NCBI GenBank assembly: GCA_021107945.1 | Contig: JAIORV010000010.1 | Location: 1-62,847, forward strand | Origin: Vulcanimicrobiota bacterium | GTDB lineage: Bacteria; Vulcanimicrobiota; JAJTBE01 | Direction of reading: 5' to 3' | DNA: 62,847 bases | In this document: positions 50,659-58,891 of the stretch, piece by piece | Numbering within the stretch: position 1 is the first letter of the stretch | Layout of the letters: the number at the start of each line of letters is the position of its first letter | Notes under the pieces: generated by a model | What the model was told of the DNA's origin: nothing | Database searches by the model: none | The model's input: only the letters and a program-made list of their open reading frames with translations | Translations under genes and position numbers: made by a program

Positions 50659-52974
50659 ATGAAGTTTACGCAAAACTTATTCCAGAGAAGAAAGGGAAAG
50701 AAGAGAGGAATAGCGATAATTGCAACGCTTTTCACAATTGCCATAGTGCTTATTCTTGGCACATCTTTTACTATCCTTACCTTCAAAGAAAGTCGATCGG
50801 CAAGATCCGACAAGAATGCAGCAATAGCAAAACAACTTGCCAAGGCCGGTGCCGAGTTGATGCTCAACCATATGTCAGTGGTAGGTAACTGGGCATCCGA
50901 GGTGTCGGAGGAGGGGACTACAAGAATTGCCTCCTCGGTTCTCAAGGATTATCCCTCATCAGCACCCCATATACTCAAACAGGGTGATATGTTGGATGAG
51001 ACTTTTAACTTCTCTATAACCCGCAATTGGGATGCAGTCAAAAGCGCATATCTTTATGATGTGATGATAACCCCTGACAGACCGATGGACAGCCAGGGTG
51101 AATATGTGGGAAGAATAAGAATCGAGATAACTCAGGCCGTGTTTAAAAACGGACAACCTCCGCAGTTTATTGTCACATCAATGGGAAGTATTATTAAAGC
51201 TGCGACAAACGAAGTGGCCGCCAACCGTGTTGTGGAAGTGAGATTCAGAGAAAAGACGGCGCTGGATAACCTCCTGTTCATCCAGAATATGCGTGCATGG
51301 GATTTAGTTGGAAACGGTGTATCACCTCCGAATGGAAGCGACGGCTCCAATGACGCCGTGGGAATTGCCGATAACTTCACGGCAAACGGGCCGGTTACAG
51401 TTGACGGGAATAGTGACTATGCGACTGAGACGGCAGGTAATATGAACTTCTTCGGAACTGATAATGTACATATTTATGGACAAACAAACATCAACCAGGA
51501 CGAAAACCTCTTCCCCACAGGAACAACCGAGGAGACAATAGACGGCGTGTTCATGGGCGGAATCAATACCGGCCAGGAATCATTCGGTCTTCCACAAAAA
51601 GAGGGGTACATGAGTGCGGATGTCGATGGAAATGGAAGCATAAGTGCCAGTGAAAAAGGTAGAGCGGTTCAGTTGGCCGAAGACAAGACCGGAACCAATG
51701 CCGAAGGTCAGGGTTTTGTCAGGGCACATTATCGCTGTGGAGATAACACCGGTCTGAGTGCTTCGTCAGGAACCATCGGGCATAGTGTCGCATCCGACCC
51801 GGAACAGTGGATGGGTGAATATGGGCTTCCCGATACTCCTGCAAATAGAAGTTTAATGGCAAATGAGCTACCGTCGGATATTGAATTCGATGGAGAGATG
51901 CTTAACTCCAAACCGGGATTTGCCAATTATACTGTAGAATTTTACGCCGACGGAACGGTAAGCGTTATGAAAACCACGGCATATACACAGGTTTCAACTA
52001 CACTTCACAATAGAGTCAAAATAAACCGGTTCAAGCATGGAATGCTCTATTTTGAGGGCGGAAATGTGGAAGTCAAAAACGCTGAAAATAACGGCGGGGT
52101 AAACGGTCAACTTACAATCGTCAACTCGGAGGACCCATACAGGGAAGCTGTAAAGTATGAGGTTCATACGAGCGACGGACATGTAATCACACAATATGCA
52201 ACCGAAGAGAAAAACCAATCGGCATATCCCAGCAATCCGGACAGGTGGGTTCCCGGCAAAGTCGGACTGACCGGCAATACGGAAATTACAGGGGTAAAGC
52301 AGATTTTTACGAACAACTCGATATATGTGTCATACGATGACGGCAGAATTCCTGTCAGGATTGATCCTGTCACGGGAGAACTTTCCGAGGAATTTGACCG
52401 TGTGCCTCCCTATTTTGTCGGTGGAAAATGGGTCTGGCCCGGAGAATCCTCCGTCAACAACACAATCTCAAATGTTGCCACAACCGACGGCAACATGATC
52501 GGTATTTATAACGATATAGAAAGAGAGGGGAATATTACCCTCGGCGCAAATCTGACATATACAAATGCCGGAAACAACGCCCTGGGTCTTATATCAAAGA
52601 ACTATATCCTTATTAATGATGATAATATATCCGCAAACAGCCCGGAGCTTTCCGTGAACGCAGTGTTAATGAGCTTTGATCACTCGCTTCAGTTTGACGA
52701 TGTGAATATGTCGAGAAAAGATAGCTGGATTTCCCAGCCCGATATGAACGGGACTTTCAATTTTACCGGCTCTAATATCGGCGCTTTTGCCGATGTAGAA
52801 TCCAAAGTTGACGGCACGGGTTATACAACGCAAACACTAATGTATGATCAGAACCTGAAAAACACACTTCCACCCAACTTCCCAACTTGGGATTCCTCAC
52901 AAATGAATCCCAACGTGGTCCTGGAGTATATTATATTGAGCTATCAGGATAAGGGAGCGATTAAGACATATTAA
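50659..52974 (+). CDS. PilX-like large pilus-associated protein
   Basis: A 771-residue protein with an N-terminal PilX-type segment (RGIAIIATLFTIAIVLILGT, then KQLAKAGAELMLNHM). There is no glutamate at position 5, as in PilX/GspK-type proteins. The rest is beta-rich and has long Asn/Gly/Ser-rich stretches, suggesting an extracellular beta-helix or adhesive domain (for example LTYTNAGNNALGLISKNYIL). GGGAG lies upstream of the ATG (start at 50659). Third gene of the pseudopilin operon. Much larger than PilX (about 200), so it carries a big surface-exposed part. Confidence 0.85.
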   Translation: MKFTQNLFQRRKGKKRGIAIIATLFTIAIVLILGTSFTILTFKESRSARSDKNAAIAKQLAKAGAELMLNHMSVVGNWASEVSEEGTTRIASSVLKDYPSSAPHILKQGDMLDETFNFSITRNWDAVKSAYLYDVMITPDRPMDSQGEYVGRIRIEITQAVFKNGQPPQFIVTSMGSIIKAATNEVAANRVVEVRFREKTALDNLLFIQNMRAWDLVGNGVSPPNGSDGSNDAVGIADNFTANGPVTVDGNSDYATETAGNMNFFGTDNVHIYGQTNINQDENLFPTGTTEETIDGVFMGGINTGQESFGLPQKEGYMSADVDGNGSISASEKGRAVQLAEDKTGTNAEGQGFVRAHYRCGDNTGLSASSGTIGHSVASDPEQWMGEYGLPDTPANRSLMANELPSDIEFDGEMLNSKPGFANYTVEFYADGTVSVMKTTAYTQVSTTLHNRVKINRFKHGMLYFEGGNVEVKNAENNGGVNGQLTIVNSEDPYREAVKYEVHTSDGHVITQYATEEKNQSAYPSNPDRWVPGKVGLTGNTEITGVKQIFTNNSIYVSYDDGRIPVRIDPVTGELSEEFDRVPPYFVGGKWVWPGESSVNNTISNVATTDGNMIGIYNDIEREGNITLGANLTYTNAGNNALGLISKNYILINDDNISANSPELSVNAVLMSFDHSLQFDDVNMSRKDSWISQPDMNGTFNFTGSNIGAFADVESKVDGTGYTTQTLMYDQNLKNTLPPNFPTWDSSQMNPNVVLEYIILSYQDKGAIKTY

Positions 52975-52995
52975 AATAACCTTCAAATAAGAAAA

Positions 52996-53021
52996 AGACG
53001 GCCTTACCGGTCGTCTTTTTT
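52996..53021 (+). terminator. Terminator of the pseudopilin operon
   Basis: AAGACGGCC-TTA-CCGGTCGTCTT (one mismatch) followed by TTTTT. Confidence 0.75.
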
Positions 53022-53069
53022 GTTGGCTTTTCCTGAGAAAATTGGCATAGGTACAACAAAACCAATATC

Positions 53070-53460
53070 AAAACTAACGCATTTCCAAGAAAGAAATGCA
53101 TGAAACTGTCATTCCTTCACGTAGCCTGCCCTCGAGCGGAGCGAAGGGTTCAAGGACAGGCTCTGAGCGGAATACGATCAATTTACTTTAATAGGCATAC
53201 CTTTCTCAGGAACGGGCTTTGCATACCTCCGGTGTATTAATCAGCGAAGGCTCTCCTCTCCCGGGTTCTTCTCACAACAATCATTCTTATTAATACTTGC
53301 TCCTCCATGCCACGGGGGTTGAGATTCTTCGCTGTGTTAATCCTCGTAGATCAAGATAATCCCGTCTTTGAGAAAATCATAGAAGTAAAGCTATTCTCTC
53401 GTGATTCGCTCAGAATGATATACTCAAGTCTTTCTTGATCCGCTCAGAAGGACAAGAAGC
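53070..53460. repeat. Longest GTCATCCTGAG-type repeat
   Basis: Begins CTAACGCATTTCCAAGAAAG...AAATGCATGAAACTGTCATTCC, then GAGCGGAATACGATCAATTT, ATTAATCAGCGAAGGCTCTCC, GAGATTCTTCGCTGTGTTAA, AGCTATTCTCTCGTGATTCG and TCAGAATGATA. It contains a nested CTCGAGCGGAGCGAAGGG. Together with 53513-53623 it fills the 686-base gap. Confidence 0.78.
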
Positions 53461-53512
53461 CTTGGGAAACTGAATAATTACGCTTGAACCTTTGACAAAA
53501 AGTAAACGCACC

Positions 53513-53623
53513 CAAATTATATCGGAGAATGCCTGAAATTTGATGCGATTAATTGGCAGTAAACCCTCGCATACAATCAATTCTCTGCGCTCTTAGCGAC
53601 CTCTGCGGTGCATTATCCGGGTC
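53513..53623 (+). repeat. 194-base dispersed repeat, copy C (partial)
   Basis: The last 110 bases of the 194-base repeat, from AAATTATATCGGAGAATGCC to CATTATCCGGG. The left part is missing. Confidence 0.75.
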
Positions 53624-53660
53624 GAAACGGAATATTAAGTTAATTGTGATATAATTTTAA

Positions 53661-56600
53661 CTAAAATACCTTCCTTTTCTTTTTCCTCAATCTCTTTAAA
53701 TCTTTTCTGAGTTTTTCCACGAAGGTGTCTTCCGGGTTTCTTGCAATGGCGTTGTTTATCTCATTCATTGCAAGTCCGAATTCGCCCATTTCCTCATATG
53801 CAAGCGCAAGATCCTTGAAAAATGTCCAGTCATCATCATTGAGCATTATTGCTTCTCTGTAGTACTCGGCTGCTTTCTCCCATTCTTTTTGCGCCGCCGA
53901 CGCACCACCTTTGAGCCAGTATGCATAGTCGGCATCGGAGGGGCAGCATCTTATTGCATCGTCAAGGAAAGACTGTGTCTCTGAGTATCTCTCCATTTTT
54001 ATAAGTATGCTGGACAAAATTTCATAGCCTTCAATGTAGGCGGGAGCATACATAATCGTCTTTCTTGCAAGTGAGAGGGCAAGCGTCCACTCCTCCCTCG
54101 CCAGGTAAAGACTGGCGAGATCCCTCATTATCTCGGAGTTGTGAGGTTGTATTTTCAATGCACTGGTCAGGTATTTATAAGCTTTATCATATTTTTTTTG
54201 CTCCATAAACAGGAGTCCCGTGTAATGAAGGGTTTTTAGATCATTCGGGTTATTCTTTTCTGCGGATTTCAGAACATCCATCGCTTTTCTCAAGTCGCCC
54301 TGCTCCAGGTAAACCCTGCCCAGGTCGGCATAAGCTTTGCCCAGTACTCTCGATCCTCTTGCCGTCTGTCCGCCGGGGGCAAGCTCGATTGCTTTCTTGA
54401 ACATTTCCACGGCCTCGCCCATCCTGCCCTGCTGGGAATAGGCCTTGCCCAGATATACATGAAACAGATGAGATTCCGGGTTTAATTGAAGCGCCTTTTG
54501 ATACTGGAACACCGCCATGCTCATAAGACCCTGTTTGGCATATACACGCCCCAACATTCCCTGCGCCATCGGATCTCTGGGATTTAGACTGATAACCTTC
54601 TGGAATGATTTTACCGCTTTCTCATATTCGTCATACTCCTCGTACATGATACCAAGAGCCTTGTGATATTCAAGATTCGTGCTGTCCAACGTGGCGGCTT
54701 TTCTCATCTCCGATATTGCCTCATCCAAGTGATTCTGTGAATAGAGAGCCATCCCCAGGTCTTCCCTGTATTCCGATTTGTAGGGCTGGATATTAACCGC
54801 CTTGCGGTATTCCTTTATAGAAAGCTCCGAGTAGTCTTTTTTTGTGTAGAGTTGCGCAAGTTTATGATGAAGTTCGGCCGATGAAGAAGGATCCATCTCC
54901 ACTGTCTTCTCAAAGTGCAACAGTGCCTTGTCAATCTTATTTTCCTTGATAAACAGGTTCCCCATTCTGCGATGTAGCTCCGGGTTTCCCGGATTGTGTT
55001 GAGAAGCTTTTTGTAATTCCTCAAGCGCCAGGTCCACCCTGTTGTGTTTTTCGTAAATATCTGCGAGTTTCTGACGTGCCGCAACATTGGACTCGTCCAC
55101 CGCCACGGCCTTGGAAAGTTGTTCCAGTGCAAGATCCTCCCGGTTTTGCTTCTCGTAAATTTCTCCCAATTGTGTATATAACTCGGGATCATCAGGATTA
55201 AATGAGAGCGATGTCTGGAGGATCTCCTCGGCATTCCTCAATCTTCCCACTTTCAGGTACAGATTACCCAGAACCTGATAGACCGTATCGTCATCGGGAT
55301 CCATCTGGAGCACCCATTCAAATTCTCGTACCGCCTCCTCGTTTCTTCCTATTGACATGAGTAAGTATCCCAGTTGTCGATGTGCTTCAAGGTTATCAGG
55401 CTTAACTGTCAGGATGCGCTGATATTCATCTATCGCCCTTAATATATCTCCCTTTTGTGAATAAAGCAGGGCAAGTTGATTTCTTATGCTAATATTGCTG
55501 GGCTCTATCCTGGAAGCTTCCTTGTATTCGTAAATGGCATCGTCCCGTCTTTCTTCCAGACGGTAAAGGTCTCCCATAAGGGTATGAGGCTGAGTCGATT
55601 TGGGATTTAACTTCAATACTTCCCTATATGATGCTCTTGCTTTTTTATACTCTCCGATATCCCCCAGGGCTTTGCCGAGATTCATATGAGCTTCCACTAA
55701 GTACGGATCCTTCTCAACAGCTAGCTGAAACTCCATGGAAGCATCCTTGAGCTTGTTTTCGCGCAGGAGTTCCATTCCTATGAGGTTGTGAGCCTGTGCT
55801 TCTTTCTGGGCAAGGAACTGGGAGTGGGTTATGAGATTTCCGCATTCGTGACAGTACTTTCTGCTTCTATCATTTTCCGCGCCGCAACGGGGACACATAA
55901 TAGCGCCCGGCGCAGCGGACTCCAACATGGCGGACTCATCTTTCTTGATTTTGTCCAGAACATACTGGTAGCGATCCCATCTATTGTCCGATTCCGCATC
56001 TTTCATCCACTGTGTGCTCGCGACAGGGGATTCACCCGATGTAGGTACAGCAGGCTGTTTGTTTTTTCGTTTCCGTGGAGGTCTCTTGATTCCATCGCTG
56101 GGATGAACAGGGATTTTTGTAACTATCTCCTCGGTTTTATCAAAATCTGTGGGAGGTATCACAGGCGGCTTCGATGGTTCATAACCCATCGGCATCTCTC
56201 CCGGAGGCCTATATGGCGGCGGCTCCTCAAGAATTGATTCCGGTGGAGAAACGTCATCGTATTCGGATACAGGCGGAGTTTCTTCAGCATGAGGCTCTAT
56301 CGATTCGGGGGCAAAAGGTTTTTCCTCTCTGGGAATAAATGGCTTTCTACTTTCCACAGGCCGGGGAATTGAGAATTGGGATACACCCCTGGCATTTTCC
56401 TTGTCAGAGAATTTTTTTTGGGAGATCCAATCTTCGATAATTTCCAGCATCTCGCTTGTCGATTGGATCCTGTCCTCCGGATTTTTTTTGAGGCATTGAA
56501 GAATTAAGTTTGCAAAAACCGGTGGAATTGCCGGATTATACATGCGGGGATTGGGAGGAGGAGATGTGAGATGCCTTGTAATCATCTCGGAGGGATTTGT

Positions 56601-57239
56601 TGCCTGGAAAACAAGCTGGTTGGTCAACATCTCAAAGAATACCGCGCAAAGTGAATAGATATCGGCACGACTGTCGGCAGGCTCACCTTTTGCCTGCTCC
56701 GGGGAAAAATAGGCAATTGTTCCCATTACCTGCCCCATCTCGGTGAGAGAATGCCTGTCTTCCAATACTGCCAGACCGAAATCCATAACCTTAACTATGC
56801 CTTCATCGGTGATTTTGATATTATCGGGTTTTATGTCCCTGTGGACAATTTTTTGTTTGTGGGCATCTTCGAGGGCTCTGAGCATCTGTAAGAAAATATC
56901 TGCCATTTTATCAATATCAATTTCCTCGACAGATTTTCTCGCCTCGATTAATTCCCTCAGGGTTATTCCCAGGGCAAGCTCCATAACAATATGGTATATG
57001 CCCTCTTCCTCGCCGATATCATGAATTTTTACTATATTGCTGTGATCGAGTTTGGCGCATACGCGAGCTTCTCTCAAGAATCTTCTTACAGCTTTTTTCT
57101 GAGATAGTTTCTTTGGGGGTAGTACCTTAATGGCAACGGATCTGTCAAGAGCAGGATCTTCCGCCCTATAGACAATACCCATGCCACCTCTACCCAATTC
57201 TTCTATTACCTTATATCTGCCTATATAAACATCGCTCAA
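53661..57239 (-). CDS. Serine/threonine protein kinase with zinc ribbon and about 20 TPR repeats
   Basis: A 1192-residue protein. Kinase domain about 6-280: GRGGMGIVYRA (16-26), VAIK K38, HRDIKPDN 133-140, DFG 153-155, SPEQ. Then a Pro/Glu-rich linker (about 285-440), a zinc ribbon CPRCG...CHECG (about 449-468), and about twenty 34-residue TPR repeats (about 480-1170), with a basic tail KRLRKKKRKVF. No membrane segment. Start TTG with TTGGAG upstream. It lies among apgM and the tubulin-like gene, all minus strand; physical scaffolding of a signalling complex is inference. Confidence 0.93.
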   Translation of the reverse strand: MSDVYIGRYKVIEELGRGGMGIVYRAEDPALDRSVAIKVLPPKKLSQKKAVRRFLREARVCAKLDHSNIVKIHDIGEEEGIYHIVMELALGITLRELIEARKSVEEIDIDKMADIFLQMLRALEDAHKQKIVHRDIKPDNIKITDEGIVKVMDFGLAVLEDRHSLTEMGQVMGTIAYFSPEQAKGEPADSRADIYSLCAVFFEMLTNQLVFQATNPSEMITRHLTSPPPNPRMYNPAIPPVFANLILQCLKKNPEDRIQSTSEMLEIIEDWISQKKFSDKENARGVSQFSIPRPVESRKPFIPREEKPFAPESIEPHAEETPPVSEYDDVSPPESILEEPPPYRPPGEMPMGYEPSKPPVIPPTDFDKTEEIVTKIPVHPSDGIKRPPRKRKNKQPAVPTSGESPVASTQWMKDAESDNRWDRYQYVLDKIKKDESAMLESAAPGAIMCPRCGAENDRSRKYCHECGNLITHSQFLAQKEAQAHNLIGMELLRENKLKDASMEFQLAVEKDPYLVEAHMNLGKALGDIGEYKKARASYREVLKLNPKSTQPHTLMGDLYRLEERRDDAIYEYKEASRIEPSNISIRNQLALLYSQKGDILRAIDEYQRILTVKPDNLEAHRQLGYLLMSIGRNEEAVREFEWVLQMDPDDDTVYQVLGNLYLKVGRLRNAEEILQTSLSFNPDDPELYTQLGEIYEKQNREDLALEQLSKAVAVDESNVAARQKLADIYEKHNRVDLALEELQKASQHNPGNPELHRRMGNLFIKENKIDKALLHFEKTVEMDPSSSAELHHKLAQLYTKKDYSELSIKEYRKAVNIQPYKSEYREDLGMALYSQNHLDEAISEMRKAATLDSTNLEYHKALGIMYEEYDEYEKAVKSFQKVISLNPRDPMAQGMLGRVYAKQGLMSMAVFQYQKALQLNPESHLFHVYLGKAYSQQGRMGEAVEMFKKAIELAPGGQTARGSRVLGKAYADLGRVYLEQGDLRKAMDVLKSAEKNNPNDLKTLHYTGLLFMEQKKYDKAYKYLTSALKIQPHNSEIMRDLASLYLAREEWTLALSLARKTIMYAPAYIEGYEILSSILIKMERYSETQSFLDDAIRCCPSDADYAYWLKGGASAAQKEWEKAAEYYREAIMLNDDDWTFFKDLALAYEEMGEFGLAMNEINNAIARNPEDTFVEKLRKDLKRLRKKKRKVF

Positions 57240-57257
57240 AGAAAATCACTCCAATTA

Positions 57258-57430
57258 AATGGAAGTTGGAGGTTAGAAGTTGGAAGTTGGATAATGGAGG
57301 AGGTCTGAAGACCTACACCAACGATCTCTATCATCCGTTCTTTTTTATCTGTCTATCGGGACGGGGACGTCCCTCCTACAGATCTGATCTCCGACCTCCG
57401 TTTTCCATTTTCTATTCTCTTTTTTCCGTT
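57258..57430. repeat. GAAGTTG heptamers and GACGTCCC repeat
   Basis: Tandem GGAAGTTGGAGGTTAGAAG, a GGTCTGAAGACC stem, the GACGTCCC motif (57357-57379), and CTCCGACCTCCG. They fill the gap to apgM. Confidence 0.7.
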
Positions 57431-57435
57431 CTCTG

Positions 57436-58653
57436 CTATGCTCCGTACTTCTTCAATTTCAATGCGTTTGCCATCATTAGTGTCATTGTATTTAGTGCCG
57501 GGAATGTTCCAAGAAGTCCCCTGTAACATTCTCTTTCGCCGAATTGCTCAACGTGGTCGGGTCTGTGATATTTCGAATATAGCATAAATGGCACCGGATG
57601 CCAGGAATGCCCTGCCAACTGGGATGGAGTAGAATGATCCCCGGTTATAACAATAACGTCCGGGTCAAGCGCTGTGAGTCTTGGTAATAATTTATCAACT
57701 TCCTCTATCACCTTAACCTTGGCGGCATAATTTCCGTCTTCTCCCATGGAGTCGGTATGTTTTATATGGACGAAGAAGAAATCATAATCGGGGAACACCT
57801 TTTCAAGCAGCTCAAATTCCGCTTCATTTGTTTTGGGCGCAGAGAGTACTTCCATCCCAACCAACTTCGCAAGTCCCCTGTACATGGGATAAGTTGCTAT
57901 TGCGGCACAATTGAGCTTATAGATTTCTTCCATTGTCTCAATGTCAGGTAGTTTGGCAAATCCTCTGGCGAGGATCATATTGGCAGGATGATAAGATTTT
58001 AATAGATCCCTGACCATGGGGACAAATTTATTGACAAGCTCCGCCGTGTGCTTTGCCTCCGGACTCCCGTCAGTGGCATGGCATTCGAGCAGCTTTTCAT
58101 TGTTAACCTGTGGATCTGTATCGGTAATTTTATCTGAGAGATGATTTCCTCTGAAAACGAGGGCAGCTCGGTGCTCCTTCTCGGTACGGAAGAATATCTC
58201 CACGCCGGGTATCTTGATGTTTTCCTCGATTAATTTCGCAAGTTCCCGGTTTTTACTTGAGGAAATGCGACCGGCACGGCGATCCAATATTGTTTCGCCG
58301 TCGTCAGCTACTGTACAGAAGTTGATTCTTGCCGCCACATCCTTTCTGGTCATCGGGAAATCGATTCCAAGGGCAGACAGTACGCCTCTGCCTATATCAT
58401 ATTTCAGGGGATCATATCCAAAAAGAGAAAGATGGGCAGGCCCGCTACCAGGTGTGATTCCTGGCGCTATAGGCACCGAAAGTCCGCATATCGAGACTTT
58501 TGCGAGGGAGTCAAGGTTGGGGCAAGCCGCTTCCTCCAACTCGGTTCTCTCGGTTTTGATATCGGGCAGGCCTCCCAACCCGTCCAATATTAGCATCACC
58601 ATCTTTTTTTTATTTTTTTGAGATAATTTTTTCAAAAGCTCCAATCGGTTCAT
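57436..58653 (-). CDS. apgM: Cofactor-independent phosphoglycerate mutase, ApgM type
   Basis: Converts 3-phosphoglycerate to 2-phosphoglycerate in glycolysis without 2,3-bisphosphoglycerate. Seen: LILDGLGGLPD near the start, TPGSGPAHLSLFGYDP with the nucleophile serine region, and the metal-binding DVIVITGDHSTPSQLAGHSW near the C-terminus. The 405 residues match the archaeal-type enzyme found in several bacterial phyla. GGGAG precedes the ATG. The only glycolytic gene in the window. Confidence 0.94.
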   Translation of the reverse strand: MNRLELLKKLSQKNKKKMVMLILDGLGGLPDIKTERTELEEAACPNLDSLAKVSICGLSVPIAPGITPGSGPAHLSLFGYDPLKYDIGRGVLSALGIDFPMTRKDVAARINFCTVADDGETILDRRAGRISSSKNRELAKLIEENIKIPGVEIFFRTEKEHRAALVFRGNHLSDKITDTDPQVNNEKLLECHATDGSPEAKHTAELVNKFVPMVRDLLKSYHPANMILARGFAKLPDIETMEEIYKLNCAAIATYPMYRGLAKLVGMEVLSAPKTNEAEFELLEKVFPDYDFFFVHIKHTDSMGEDGNYAAKVKVIEEVDKLLPRLTALDPDVIVITGDHSTPSQLAGHSWHPVPFMLYSKYHRPDHVEQFGERECYRGLLGTFPALNTMTLMMANALKLKKYGA

Positions 58654-58689
58654 TTTGACTCTCCCTTCTTATTTCGTAAATTAAATTGG

Positions 58690-58832
58690 TATCTATTCAC
58701 CGCAAAGACCACAGAGTTTAGAAATTATAGACAATTCTCTTGATACCCTCTTTGAGTTTCGCAAGCTCCTATGATGATATATGATAGCTTATCTATATTT
58801 TTCTTTGCGTTCTTTGCTTCTTTGCGGTTTAT
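58690..58832. repeat. CGCAAAG and CTTTGCGG repeats
   Basis: ATTCACCGCAAAGACCACAGAG (58692-58716) and, inverted, TCTTTGCGTTCTTTGCTTCTTTGCGG (58800-58826), the two arms of an imperfect stem. They fill the gap between apgM and the tubulin-like gene. Confidence 0.65.
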
Positions 58833-58891
58833 CTTAAATTCCTCATTATAAAATGACAAGTATTTCAAGGGGATGAATAGCAACTTTAAAT

